Shown here one piece after another: positions 1-13,498 of a stretch of DNA of 64,000 nt; the stretch's first letter is position 1, and each line of letters begins with the position of its first letter. The notes below the pieces were generated by a model. The model did no database searches. It was not told the DNA's origin and worked only from the letters and a program-made list of their open reading frames with translations. A program made the position numbers and the translations under genes. Where the stretch lies: contig NZ_MAST01000007.1 in assembly GCF_001758225.1 (NCBI RefSeq), forward strand, positions 1 to 64,000, read 5' to 3'. Source of the DNA: Humibacillus sp. DSM 29435 (lineage in GTDB: Bacteria; Actinomycetota; Actinomycetes; Actinomycetales; Dermatophilaceae).

Positions 1-102
1 ACAAAAAATTGGCATCGATTATCTGACACGCTGTTGAGTTCTCAAAAATCGGACATACACCTCGGCGCCACCGATCCTGTCGGCATCCGCTCCCGGGGCA
101 AC
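1..102 (-). ncRNA. Leader of an rRNA operon (16S lies beyond the left edge)
   Basis: Read on the minus strand, this stretch carries the motif TTTTTGAGAACTCAACAGCGTG (positions 48-27) followed by a GATGCCAATTTTTTG boxA-like tract near the edge. This motif combination is familiar from actinobacterial 16S leaders and spacers, where it takes part in antitermination and RNase III processing of the precursor. The 16S gene itself is not in the window. Placement rests on recognising the motif and on the strong promoter just upstream. Confidence 0.72.
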
Positions 103-108
103 CCTTCA

Positions 109-137
109 AACTTACCCGGCCAGTCTGCGGCGGTCAA
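109..137 (-). promoter_or_regulatory. rRNA operon promoter (proximal)
   Basis: On the minus strand there is a -35 TTGACC (137-132), a 17-base spacer and a -10 TAAGTT (114-109). This is the best sigma-70/HrdB-type promoter in the window. Its start would fall near position 102, just ahead of the rRNA leader motif. Confidence 0.72.
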
Positions 138-324
138 ACCGTCGCCCGGTCGCTGTGCGATCCGTGCTCCTGTTGCCCACCGGCTGCCCGGTCCCGAGCG
201 CTCCCCACGACGAGTCATGGTCGAAGCTGCATCGAGAGTCAGACCCCGGGACCGGCCTACTTCGCTCAGCGTTCTCACGCTGTGGCGGTGGCGTCCGTTC
301 CTCCCTGTCGGGCTGACGAAGAGA

Positions 325-354
325 ACAGTAACCCGACCTTCGCGGCAAACACAA
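325..354 (-). promoter_or_regulatory. Possible distal rRNA operon promoter
   Basis: On the minus strand TTGTGT (354-349), an 18-base spacer and TACTGT (330-325) form a second, weaker promoter-like pair upstream of the strong one. Tandem promoters are common before rRNA operons. The rest of 1-458 holds no gene that I can support and no clear terminator for tyrS. Confidence 0.4.
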
Positions 355-458
355 ATCCGTGACGGCAGCCGGCCCGTTATGGGTGAATCCGCCTGCAGCA
401 CAAGGGGCTTGGCCTCCGCACAGTGGCCTGAGGCAGCCATCAGAGGCTTGGTCTGTGG

Positions 459-1718
459 TCAGGCCCGGCGGGCGGCGGCAAGGTTGCGACGTCCGCGCTT
501 GAGCACGGCCACGGCGCCCCCGAGGAAGTCAGCCTCCGCCAGCACCTGGTCGGGGCCCACCACCCGCACGTTGTTGACCGACGCCCCGCCCTCGGCGATG
601 GCACGTCGCGCGGCGTTGCGGGAGTCGACGAGACCGACCTCGACCAGAGCGTCGACCACCGAGGTCCCCACGGCAACCGGAGCCCCCGGCAGCTCGGCGG
701 TGGCATCGGTGAGCGTGGCTGCGTCGAGCGTGGCCAGGTCGCCCTTGCCGAAGAGCGCCTCTGAGGCGGCCTGTACGGCGGCCGTGGCCAGGGGGCCGTG
801 AACCAGGGTCGTCACGTCGGCCGCCAGGGCGCGTTGGGCGGTTCGGCGGAACGGCTCCTCCGCGACCTGGCGCTCGAGCACGTCGATCTCCTCCCTGGAC
901 CGGTCGGTGAACACCTTGAGCAACGTGACCACCGACGCGTCCTCGACCCCGACCCAGTACTGGAAGAAGGCGTACGGGCTGGTCATCTCCGGGCTCAACC
1001 AGACGGCGTTCCCCTCCGACTTGCCGAACTTGCGGCCGGCGGCGTCGGTCAGCAGCGGCGTCGTGAAGCAGTGCACCGTCGCCCCGTCGGCCCGGTGCAC
1101 CAGGTCGACGCCGGCGGTGAGGTTGCCCCACTGGTCGGCACCCCCCGTCTGGAGCGTGCAGCCGTGCTCCCGGTAGAGCTGGAGGAAGTCGAGCGCCTGC
1201 AGGATCTGGTAGCTGAACTCGGTGTAGGAGATCCCCTCCTGACTCTCGAGCCGAGCCGCCACGGCATCCTTGCGCACCATCTGGTTCACCCTGAAGTGCT
1301 TGCCGATGTCGCGCAGGAAGTCGAGGGCCGAGATCGGCGCGGTCCAGTCGAGGTTGTTGACCAGCACGGCCGCGTTCTCACCCTCGAAGTCGAGGAAGGG
1401 CTGCACCTGGTGCTGGATGCGAGCGACCCAGTCGGCGGTGGTCTCCTTGGTCTTCAGCACCCGCTCCGCCGTCGGTCGCGGGTCTCCGATGAGACCGGTC
1501 GAGCCGCCGACGAGGCAGATCACCCGGTGACCGGCCCGCTGGAAGAGGCGTAGCACGACGAGCTGAACGAGGTTTCCGAAGTGCAGCGACGGCGCCGTCG
1601 GGTCGAAGCCGCAGTAGAGGGTGACCGGTCCGTCCGCGAGGGTCTGACGCAACGCCGCCTCGTCGGTGGACTGCGCCACCAGGCCGCGCCACTGCAGCTC
1701 GTCGAAGATGTCGGTCAC
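459..1718 (-). CDS. tyrS: Tyrosyl-tRNA synthetase
   Basis: Class I enzyme (419 aa) that charges tRNA-Tyr in the cytoplasm. The N-terminal nucleotide-binding fold has the HIGH-type motif in FDPTAPSLHFGN (about residues 38-49). The KMSKS loop appears as KFGKS in the bacterial TyrRS form, and a C-terminal S4 RNA-binding domain (about 355-410) contains the VNNVRV segment. Length is normal for the family. The start is a GTG at 1718 giving MTDIFDELQWRGL; a GAGG lies 13 bases upstream. The gene sits between the rRNA promoters and the glycosylase pair. No T-box structure was recognised in 1719-1885. Confidence 0.95.
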   Translation of the reverse strand: MTDIFDELQWRGLVAQSTDEAALRQTLADGPVTLYCGFDPTAPSLHFGNLVQLVVLRLFQRAGHRVICLVGGSTGLIGDPRPTAERVLKTKETTADWVARIQHQVQPFLDFEGENAAVLVNNLDWTAPISALDFLRDIGKHFRVNQMVRKDAVAARLESQEGISYTEFSYQILQALDFLQLYREHGCTLQTGGADQWGNLTAGVDLVHRADGATVHCFTTPLLTDAAGRKFGKSEGNAVWLSPEMTSPYAFFQYWVGVEDASVVTLLKVFTDRSREEIDVLERQVAEEPFRRTAQRALAADVTTLVHGPLATAAVQAASEALFGKGDLATLDAATLTDATAELPGAPVAVGTSVVDALVEVGLVDSRNAARRAIAEGGASVNNVRVVGPDQVLAEADFLGGAVAVLKRGRRNLAAARRA

Positions 1719-1885
1719 GGGTATCGGTGTCCTCTACTCGGGGGTCTGGGTCTGGGGCTGGGCCTGCACGCAACGTGCCTGCCACAGATTGCCCTACCGG
1801 CAGGCTCGCTGACGAATGACTTCAGGCCGGTCCCGGATGCCGGGCGCTCCCGGTCTCGGTGGGTCGCGGCCGCACGCGTGGCCGC

Positions 1886-2530
1886 CTACCGCCCGGTGCG
1901 CGGGGCCGCCGCGCGGTAGGCAGACACGCTCGGCTCGTCGGCCAACCAGAACCGCCACGGGTAGTCGGTGCCGTCACCGCCGGGTCCCCGCACCCCCACC
2001 CGGGGCCCGGTGCGCACCGCAGCCGCCTCTACCGGATGCCACGGGGCGGTGACCACGGGGCCGGTCGGGTGCCTGACCTCAGTTCGGCAGACGTCGAGGC
2101 CCGAGTGCGACCCGGTCAGCGCCAAGGCCTGCGCGAGACGGCCCGGGCCTCGGCACCAGTCCCGTTCGCGAACGGGGCCCCGGCGCAGCTGCACGTCTGC
2201 CTGGCCGGCGAGCACCTCTCCGGCTCGCAGGAGCACCACGTCTGGCTCCCCCACCTGACCGCTGACGATGCACGCCATCCAGTGGTGTCCGTAGGTGAAG
2301 TAGACGAACAGGTGGCCTGCGGCCCCGAACACCGGCGCGTTGTGCCGGGTCTGGCGGCTCAGCACCCGTGCAGCGGGGTCACGCCCGCCGGCGTAGGCCT
2401 CGGTCTCGGTGATCCGCAACGTCACCCCAGCGTGCGCGAGCTCACAGCCGAGCAGCTCACGGGCCACGTCGAGCACCGGGCGGGCGAAGAACTCACGGCC
2501 CAGCCGGACCGGCTCGGCCTCCTCGGTCAC
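1886..2530 (-). CDS. 3-methyladenine DNA glycosylase (AAG/MPG family), second copy, active-site His replaced
   Basis: Second of two adjacent MPG-fold proteins (214 aa), a family that excises alkylated purines in base-excision repair. It keeps ETEAY with the presumed catalytic Glu44 and Tyr46, the FTYG segment carrying the base-flipping Tyr, and the GPGRLAQAL and GPRVGV signatures. At the position matching human AAG His136, eleven residues after the catalytic Glu, it has Arg55, while its neighbour keeps His. The GTG start at 2530 overlaps the neighbour's TGA (GTGA), so the two are probably translationally coupled. An upstream in-frame codon at 2602 lies inside the neighbour and was rejected. 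Family membership is clear; substrate and activity are open. Confidence 0.85.
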   Translation of the reverse strand: MTEEAEPVRLGREFFARPVLDVARELLGCELAHAGVTLRITETEAYAGGRDPAARVLSRQTRHNAPVFGAAGHLFVYFTYGHHWMACIVSGQVGEPDVVLLRAGEVLAGQADVQLRRGPVRERDWCRGPGRLAQALALTGSHSGLDVCRTEVRHPTGPVVTAPWHPVEAAAVRTGPRVGVRGPGGDGTDYPWRFWLADEPSVSAYRAAAPRTGR

Positions 2531-3174
2531 GGGCGCCGCTCGCGGACGGCCCCGGGGCGGTAGACCGACACGCTGGGCTCGCCGTCGAGCCAGAACCGCC
2601 ACGGGTAGGTGACGCCGTCACCTCCCGGGCCGCTCACCCCGACCCGTGGGCCGGTGCGCACGCGCTGCGGGTCGACCGGATGCCGTGGGGCCGTCACGGT
2701 GAGGTCGATCGGTTCCCCGACCGCGGGCCGGCAGAAGTCGCGACCGGTGTGCTCACGCCCGAGCGCGAGCGCCTGAGCCAGCCGGCCGGGCCCGCGGCCC
2801 CAGTCCCGTTCACGGTCCGTGCCTCTGCGCACGCGCGCGAGGTCGTGGCCGACGACCACTTCCGCGCCTCGCACGAGCACCGACTCGGCGATGCCGTCGT
2901 CTCCTGCCACGAGGCAGAGCATCCAGTGGTTGCCGTAGGTGAAGTAGCAGTAGGTGAAGCCCGCCGGGCCGAACATGGGTCGGGTTCGCGGCGTGATGCC
3001 GCGGTAGGCGTGCGACCCCGGGTCTCGAGCACCGGCGTACGCCTCGGTCTCGGTGATGCGCACGGTGACGCCGGCGTGGGTGAGCTCACACCCGAGCAGC
3101 GCGGGCGCCACGGCGAGCACCGGCCGAGAGAAGAACTCACGGGGCAGCCGGTCGGCGCACGGTGCGGGGGTCAC
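2527..3174 (-). CDS. 3-methyladenine DNA glycosylase (AAG/MPG family), first copy
   Basis: MPG-fold DNA glycosylase of 215 aa that removes alkylated bases. ETEAY gives Glu44 as the likely catalytic base-activator and Tyr46, and DPGSHAYRG supplies His55, equivalent to human AAG His136. YFTYGNHW holds the intercalating Tyr, and VRGAE resembles the conserved Arg region. The GTG start at 3174 lies 3 bases after the argH stop, so the gene is probably read as the tail of the arg transcript. At about half of its positions it is identical or similar to the downstream copy, indicating an old tandem duplication rather than a recent one. Confidence 0.9.
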   Translation of the reverse strand: MTPAPCADRLPREFFSRPVLAVAPALLGCELTHAGVTVRITETEAYAGARDPGSHAYRGITPRTRPMFGPAGFTYCYFTYGNHWMLCLVAGDDGIAESVLVRGAEVVVGHDLARVRRGTDRERDWGRGPGRLAQALALGREHTGRDFCRPAVGEPIDLTVTAPRHPVDPQRVRTGPRVGVSGPGGDGVTYPWRFWLDGEPSVSVYRPGAVRERRP

Positions 3175-3177
3175 TGC

Positions 3178-5217
<2,040 letters not shown>

Positions 5218-5218
<1 letters not shown>

Positions 5219-6402
5219 CAGCGACCCGCCCCCTTAGCCGCCTCGAGGATGGTCGGTAGCGCCGCGAGGAACGACTGTAGCTCGTCGGCCGTGATCACGA
5301 GGGGAGGCGTGAGCCGCAGCGCCGTCGGAGTCACGGCGTTGACGATGAAGCCGGCGTTCCTGGCGGCCTCCATCGCAGCCGGCGCGGGGATGCCGTCGAG
5401 CTCGATGGCGCGCATCAGGCCTCGTCCGCGGGTGGCCGCCACGCCCTCGACGTCGAGGTCGTCGAGCAGCGCGCCGACCGTCACCACGTGCTCGAGCAGG
5501 TCGTCTCTCTCGATGGTGTCGAGCACGGCCAGCCCGGCCGCACAGGCGAGCGGGTTGCCCCCGAAGGTGGTGCCGTGCTGGCCGGCCTCGAGCAGGCCGG
5601 TGACGCGGTCACCGAAGGTGACGAGAGCACCGATCGGCACTCCGCCGCCCAGCCCCTTGGCGAGCGTCATGGCGTCGGGCACCACGCCGGACCGTTGGTG
5701 GGCGAACCAGTCACCGGTCCGGCCGATGCCACACTGGATCTCGTCGACGACGAGTAGTGCGCCCGTGCTGGTGGTCAGCTCACGCGCGAGCCGCAGGTAG
5801 TCGTCGGCGAGCTCGCGCACACCCGCCTCGCCCTGGATCGGCTCGAGGATGACGGCGGCGGTAGTCGTGTCGACGGCGTCGCGCAGCGCCTGCTCGTCTC
5901 CGGCCGGCACGAACACCACGCCCGGCAGCAGCGGTTCGAAGGGCTCGCGGTAGGCCGCCTTGTGGGTCAGCGCCAGCGCACCGGTCGACCGTCCGTGGAA
6001 GGAGCCCTCGAGCGCGACGATCTTCGAGCGGCCGGTGCGTCGCGACAGCTTGAGGGCGGCTTCGATCGCCTCGGTGCCGCTGTTGGTGAAGAACACCCCG
6101 GACCCGGCCGGGGCCGCCGCGATCTGCAGGATCCGCTCCGCGAGCGCGATCGCCGGCTCCGAGGTGAAGAAGTTCGAGAGGTGGATGGCCGCTTCGGCCT
6201 GCTTCGCCACCGCCTGCACGAGCGCCGGGTGGGCGTGGCCGAGGGCGTTCACGGCGATGCCCGAGAGCAGGTCGAGGTAGCGCCGGCCGTCGACGTCGGT
6301 GACCCAGCAGCCGTCACCCGAGGCCAGCACCAGCTGCGGGGTGCCGAACACCGGCACCATCGACCTCGCGTAGCGACCCAGCAGCTCGCTCCCGGCGGTC
6401 AT
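5218..6402 (-). CDS. argD: Acetylornithine aminotransferase
   Basis: PLP-dependent class III transaminase (394 aa) that converts N-acetylglutamate semialdehyde to N-acetylornithine. The PLP lysine lies in [11 protein letters not shown], and the cofactor Asp lies in [15 protein letters not shown]. Length is typical. The start [11 protein letters not shown] at 6402 has an AGGAGG site 4 bases upstream and overlaps the argB stop (ATGA). argR follows directly where many actinobacteria have argF. Confidence 0.96.
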
Positions 6403-7360
6403 GACGCCTCCTCTGTGGTCGAATCGGTGGTCGAGTCGGTGTCGGGCAGCACCATCGTGCCGATGCCTTCGTCGGTGAAGATCTCGAGCAGGATCGAGTG
6501 CGGCTTGCGTCCGTCGACCACGTGAGCCTGGGGCACGCCACCCTCGACGGCCCGGATGCACGCCTCGAGCTTGGGCACCATGCCGTCGTCGACCTGACCC
6601 AGCAGCACCTTCGCCGAGGTCACGTTGATCTCGGACAGCAGCGAGCCTCGGTCGGGCCAGCTCGCGTAGATGCCCTCGACGTCGGTGAGCACCACCAGCT
6701 TCTCGGCTCCCAGGGCCACCGCCAAGGCCCCGGCGGCAGTGTCGGCGTTGACGTTGAGCACCTGCCCGGGTGCGTCGAGGTCGGGTGCGATGGTCGAGAC
6801 GACCGGCACCCGGCCCGCCGCGAGGATGTCGAGCACGGCCGACGGGTTGACGCTCTCGACGTCGCCCACGAGGCCGATGTCGACGGTCTCGCCGTCGACG
6901 ACGGCGCCCCGGCGGCGGGCCCCGAGCAGACCGGCATCCTCGCCCGACAGCCCGACCGCGATGGGGCCGTGCTGGTTCAGCAGCCCGACGAGCTCACGCC
7001 CGACCTGACCGGACAGCACCATGCGCACCACCTCCATCACCTCGGGGGTCGTGACGCGCAGGCCGCCCTTGAACTCGCTCACCAGGCCGAGGCGGGTGAG
7101 CATCGCCCCGATCTGCGGGCCGCCGCCGTGCACGACGACCGGGCGCAACCCGGCGAACCGCATGAAGGCGATGTCCTGCGCGAGCGCCTTCTTGAGGGTG
7201 TCGTCGACCATGGCGTTGCCGCCGTACTTGACCACCACCAGGGCACCGCGGAAACGCTCCAGCCACGGCAGGGCCTCGACCAGGGTCGCCGCCTTGCCCG
7301 CCGCGACCCGGATCGCGGCGGCGTCGATGAGGCCGCGCAGGTGCAAAGAATCCTGTGGGG

Positions 7361-7364
<4 letters not shown>
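6399..7364 (-). CDS. argB: Acetylglutamate kinase
   Basis: Amino-acid kinase family enzyme (321 aa) that phosphorylates N-acetylglutamate and is usually the arginine-inhibited step. Glycine-rich motifs [10 protein letters not shown] and [10 protein letters not shown] bind ATP and substrate. [28 protein letters not shown] is the conserved central region, interrupted here only for citation. The N-terminal helix expected in feedback-sensitive forms seems present before LPWLERF. ATG at 7364 overlaps the argJ stop by four bases. Confidence 0.96.
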
Positions 7365-9604
<2,240 letters not shown>

Positions 9605-9611
9605 TTCTTGC

Positions 9612-9642
9612 CCTCTCGACGACGTTCTTACCGTCGACGAGG
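9612..9642 (-). terminator. Possible terminator after pheT
   Basis: Downstream of the pheT stop the minus-strand transcript can fold CCTCGTCGACG against CGTCGTCGAGAGG around a GUAAGAA loop, with one mismatch and a small bulge. There is no U tract, as is usual for many actinobacterial terminators. It would separate pheST from the argC promoter. Confidence 0.42.
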
Positions 9643-9647
9643 GGTTC

Positions 9648-12215
9648 TCAGCGTTGGACGGCGCCGGTCGCCTCGGCTGCCGCGGCGACAGCAGCGTCAC
9701 GGAAGCCGTTGACCTCCTCGGTCGTGAGGGTGCGGTCGGGCGCCCGGAACGTGAGCCGGTAGGCCAACGAGCGATGGTCAGGCTCGATGCGCTCGCCCTC
9801 GTACACGTCGAAGAGCACGATGCGCTCGAGGGCCTCCCCTGCCCCGGCCCGCAACGCCGCCTCGACGTCGGCCGCCGCCACCGCCCCGGCCACGAGCAGA
9901 GCGACGTCGGTCAGCGCCGGCGGGTAGGTCGAGAACGGCCTCACCTGAACCGGGGCCTCACTCGCGGCCGTGAGCACGTCGAGGTCGAACTCCGCCGCGA
10001 CGGTGCGCGCCGGCAGCTCGAGGGCCGCGAGCGCCTTGGGGTGCAGCTCGCCCGCGTGACCGACCAGCGTGCCGTCGGTCAGGGTGATCCGGGCGCAGCG
10101 CCCGGGGTGCCAGGGGGCGTGATCGGCGTCGCTCTCGACGAGCACCGGCACCGCCAGCGCAGCGGCCACCGTCTGCACGGCCGCGACCATGTCGCTCCAG
10201 TCGGCCGTGCGGCCCGGCCCCCACCACCCCGCCTGCTCGATCTGACCCGACGCGACGACCGCCGCCCGACGGGGCTGGTCGGGCACGGCGGCGTAGAGCT
10301 GCTCGAGGCTGGCGCGGTCCGGTCGCGACGCGACGCCCGGGATCGGCGCTCGCTCGAGCGGCCCGCCCGGTCGGAAGACGAGGCCCACCTCGTAGAGGGC
10401 GACGTCCTTGTGCCCGCGCGCGAGGTTGCGCCGCAGCACGTCGACGAGGCTGCTGAGCACCGTGGTGCGCAGCAGTGGCCGCTCCTCCGACAGCGGGTTC
10501 GCGACCCGCACGGCCAGTCGGCGCTCGTCGTCGGCCGGCAGGCCGAAGTGGTCAGCGATCTCGGCGGCGACGAAGGGGTAGCTGAGCACCTCCGTGTAGC
10601 CGGCCGCCGCCAGGCTGTCGGCGACCAGCCGTCGCGCCTTCTGCCCGTGGGTCAGGCCCCGCCCCTCCGACGGGGTAGGGGTAACCGAGGGGATGCGGTG
10701 GTAGCCGTCGATCCGGGCGACCTCCTCGGCGTAGTCGGGCGCCGGGGAGTCGTTGTCGAGGTCGGGTCGCCAGGACGGCGGAGTGACGAGCACGTGGCGG
10801 TCGTCGCTGCCCTCGCCCGACTCCTCGACGACGCAGCCGAGGTCACGTAGGATGCCGACCACCCGGTCGCGCGGGTAGTCGACCCCGACGATTCGGCTCG
10901 GCTCGGTCACGTCGAGCCGGTAGGCCGAACGCGTCGTGGTGTGGTCGATGTCGGTGACGCCCGGGTCGGGGGTGCCGCCTCCGTGCTCGACGAGCAGGTC
11001 GACGGCCAGCTGGGCGGCAGCCGCGGTGACGCCCGGGTCGACTCCGCGCTCGAAGCGCTTGGACGCCTCCGTCACCAGCCGGTGGCGCCGCGAGCTGCGG
11101 GCGACGGTGGTCGGGTCGAAGTGCGCTGCCTCCACGAGCACGTCGCTCGTCGCCGGGCCGACCTCGGACGAGGCACCGCCCATGACACCGGCGATCGCCA
11201 GCGGGCGCTCACCGGAGTCGGTGATGAGCAGGTCGTCGGGGCGCAGCTTCCGGGCGACGTCGTCGAGCGTCGTCAGCGTCTCCCCGGGCCGGGCGCGGCG
11301 CACGACGATCGGCCCGTCGAGCGTGGCCAGGTCGTAGGCGTGGAGCGGCTGGCCGACGGCGAGCATGACGTAGTTCGTCACGTCGACCGCGAGCGAGATG
11401 GGGCGCATCCCCATCTGGGTCAGGCGCTTCTGCATCCAGGCGGGCGTGGGGCGCCCTGGGTCGATGCCGCGCACGACTCGGGCCACGAAGCGGTCGCAGC
11501 CGGCGTTGCCGGCGATCGGCGCCTCGTCCTCGAGGCGCACCGGGTGACCGCCGCCGTTGCCCGCAGGAACCTCGACCACGGCCGGGTCGCGGTAACCGCC
11601 GGCCGGGCTGCCCTGGGAGTGCCAGTACTCGCGGGCGAGACCGCGCACCGACAGGCAGTAGCCGCGGTCGGGCGTCACGTTCGTCTCGAGGGTCTCGTCG
11701 GCCAGGCCCAGCAGGGCGATCGCGTCGTCGCCCGGCTGCAGGTCGGCCGCCGCCTTGTCGCCGAGCAGCCGCTCGAGCACGATGATGCCGTCGTGGTCGT
11801 GACCGAGGCCGATCTCGTCTTCGGCGCAGATCATCCCGTTCGACATGCGGCCGTAGGTCTTGCGCGCCGAGATCGCGAAGCCACCGGGCAGCACGGCGCC
11901 GGGCAGCACGACGACGACAAGGTCGCCGACCGCGAAGTTCGTTGCGCCGCAGACGATCTCCTGGTGCTTACCCTCGGTGACCTGCTGGCCGTGGTGCCCC
12001 ACGTCGACGACGCAGTAGCGAATCGGCTTGCCGTTCTTCTGCACCGTCTCCTCGACCTCGAGCACCCGGCCCACGACGAGCGGGCCGGTCAGGTCACCGC
12101 CGTGCAGGTCCTCCTCCTCGAGCCCCACGGAGACGAGGCTCGCGGCCACATCGGCGCCGCTCGCCCCTTGGGGCAGGTCGGTGATCTCGGCGAGCCAGCT
12201 CAGCGGCATCCGCAC
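9648..12215 (-). CDS. pheT: Phenylalanyl-tRNA synthetase, beta chain
   Basis: Large subunit (855 aa) of the tetrameric PheRS; it carries tRNA recognition and editing. In order: an N-terminal OB/tRNA-binding domain (about 40-160, GPLVVGRVLEVE), B3/B4 editing core, B5 domain (PRDRVVGILRDLGCVVE), a catalytic-like core (LSEERPLLRTTVLSSLVDVLRRN), and a C-terminal ferredoxin-fold anticodon-binding domain (about 760-855, FSTYPPALTDVALLV). The start chosen is GTG at 12215 (MRMPLSWLAEI), one base after the pheS stop; a second candidate is the ATG two codons on. Confidence 0.95.
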   Translation of the reverse strand: MRMPLSWLAEITDLPQGASGADVAASLVSVGLEEEDLHGGDLTGPLVVGRVLEVEETVQKNGKPIRYCVVDVGHHGQQVTEGKHQEIVCGATNFAVGDLVVVVLPGAVLPGGFAISARKTYGRMSNGMICAEDEIGLGHDHDGIIVLERLLGDKAAADLQPGDDAIALLGLADETLETNVTPDRGYCLSVRGLAREYWHSQGSPAGGYRDPAVVEVPAGNGGGHPVRLEDEAPIAGNAGCDRFVARVVRGIDPGRPTPAWMQKRLTQMGMRPISLAVDVTNYVMLAVGQPLHAYDLATLDGPIVVRRARPGETLTTLDDVARKLRPDDLLITDSGERPLAIAGVMGGASSEVGPATSDVLVEAAHFDPTTVARSSRRHRLVTEASKRFERGVDPGVTAAAAQLAVDLLVEHGGGTPDPGVTDIDHTTTRSAYRLDVTEPSRIVGVDYPRDRVVGILRDLGCVVEESGEGSDDRHVLVTPPSWRPDLDNDSPAPDYAEEVARIDGYHRIPSVTPTPSEGRGLTHGQKARRLVADSLAAAGYTEVLSYPFVAAEIADHFGLPADDERRLAVRVANPLSEERPLLRTTVLSSLVDVLRRNLARGHKDVALYEVGLVFRPGGPLERAPIPGVASRPDRASLEQLYAAVPDQPRRAAVVASGQIEQAGWWGPGRTADWSDMVAAVQTVAAALAVPVLVESDADHAPWHPGRCARITLTDGTLVGHAGELHPKALAALELPARTVAAEFDLDVLTAASEAPVQVRPFSTYPPALTDVALLVAGAVAAADVEAALRAGAGEALERIVLFDVYEGERIEPDHRSLAYRLTFRAPDRTLTTEEVNGFRDAAVAAAAEATGAVQR

Positions 12216-12216
12216 G

Positions 12217-13326
12217 TCAGGCTCCCATTCCGAACTGCTGCGAGAAGCGGATGTCGCCCTCGACCATCTCGTGCATGCCCTGCACACCGTGACGCAACAT
12301 GAGGGCCCGCTCGATGCCGAGCCCGAACGCGAACCCGGAGTAGACGTCGGGGTCGATCCCGCACGTGCGCAGCACCTTGCGGTTGACCATGCCCGAGCCG
12401 CCCAGCTCGATCCACCCGGAGCCACCGCACGTGCGGCACTGCTCGGCGGTGCCCCACGTCTCGGCTCCGTGGCAGACGAAGCAGAGGAAGTCGGTCTCCA
12501 TGCTCGGCTCGGTGAACGGGAAGTAGTTGGCCCGCACGCGGGTGCGGGTGTCGGGGCCGAACATGATGCGCACGAACGCATCGAGGGCCCCGCGCAGGTG
12601 GGCCATCGTGAGGCCCTTGTCGATCGCGAGGCACTCGATCTGGTGGAAGACCGGAGTGTGGGTCGCGTCAAGGTCGTCGGTGCGGTACACCTTGCCCGGC
12701 GCCACGATGTAGATCGGCGGCTCCTGCTCGAGCATGGTGCGGATCTGTACCGGCGAGGTCTGCGTGCGCAGCACGAGACCCGAGTCGACCGGGTCGAGGA
12801 AGAAGGTGTCCTGCATCTGGCGGGCCGGGTGGTCGGGGCCGAGGTTGAGGGCGTCGAAGTTGAGCCACTCGCTCTCGAGCTCAGGGCCCTCGGCGACCTC
12901 CCAGCCCATCCCGACGAAGGCGTCGACGAGCCGCTGGGCGGTCAGCTCGATCGGATGCCGGGCACCGGGGCGCCGACGCAGGGCCGGCACCGAGACGTCG
13001 ACCCGCTCGTCGACGAGGATGCGCTCGTCGCGTTCGGCCTCGAGCACGCTCTGGCGGGCGGCGAAGGCCTGACCGAGCTTTCCCCGAGCCTGTCCGACAC
13101 GCTTGCCGGCCTCCGCCTTGGCGGTCGGGGGCAGAGCGCCGATCTCGCGGTTGGCCAGGGCCAGCGGGCTCTTGTCGCCCTGGTGGGCGATGCGCACGGT
13201 CTTGAGGTCGTCGAGGTCAGTGGCCCCCGCGACGGCCGCGAGAGCGTCAGCGAGCGCGGCGTCGACATTGGCCGGGTCGAGGGCCGACACCTCGACCGGG
13301 TCGTAGTTGCTGTTGGGTGCAGACAT
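12217..13326 (-). CDS. pheS: Phenylalanyl-tRNA synthetase, alpha chain
   Basis: Catalytic subunit (369 aa), class II fold. An N-terminal coiled coil (about 15-95) binds tRNA. Motif 2 appears as KVYRTDDLDATHTPVFHQIE, and motif 3 as FGLGIERALML. A Cys-rich insertion, CFVCHG-to-CRTCGG, looks like a zinc-ribbon seen in actinobacterial PheS. The ATG at 13326 lacks a clear ribosome-binding site; an in-frame codon at 13464 gives an unconserved extension and was rejected. A TAGACT hexamer at 13412-13407 could be the -10 of a promoter giving a leader of about 75 bases. Confidence 0.94.
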   Translation of the reverse strand: MSAPNSNYDPVEVSALDPANVDAALADALAAVAGATDLDDLKTVRIAHQGDKSPLALANREIGALPPTAKAEAGKRVGQARGKLGQAFAARQSVLEAERDERILVDERVDVSVPALRRRPGARHPIELTAQRLVDAFVGMGWEVAEGPELESEWLNFDALNLGPDHPARQMQDTFFLDPVDSGLVLRTQTSPVQIRTMLEQEPPIYIVAPGKVYRTDDLDATHTPVFHQIECLAIDKGLTMAHLRGALDAFVRIMFGPDTRTRVRANYFPFTEPSMETDFLCFVCHGAETWGTAEQCRTCGGSGWIELGGSGMVNRKVLRTCGIDPDVYSGFAFGLGIERALMLRHGVQGMHEMVEGDIRFSQQFGMGA

Positions 13327-13454
13327 CGGGGTGCTGTCGCTGCTCTCGTTGCTCGAGGGGAGGTCTCGTGGAACGCCCGCCCCGGTGGACGGGACGGGCA
13401 GCGCCAAGTCTAAGGGCGAGGGACGAGCGGGTTCGGCCCCGTGCTGGAGGATGG

Positions 13455-13486
13455 CCGTCACCACAGCAGCCCGTCACCACAGCAGC
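13455..13486 (-). repeat. 16-bp tandem duplication between the histidine kinase and pheS
   Basis: Two perfect copies of CCGTCACCACAGCAGC (13455-13470 and 13471-13486) lie just downstream of the histidine-kinase stop codon. I see no Phe-rich leader peptide or attenuator associated with it. Confidence 0.7.
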
Positions 13487-13498
13487 CCGGCAGCCGGC

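Noticed and set aside
1719-1885. T-box riboswitch before tyrS
   Set aside because: No T-box consensus or terminator/antiterminator pair was recognised; only a weak CCTGCC/CGGCAGG hairpin is visible.
13327-13498. Phe leader-peptide attenuator before pheS
   Set aside because: No short frame rich in Phe codons and no terminator pair were found, only a 16-bp duplication.
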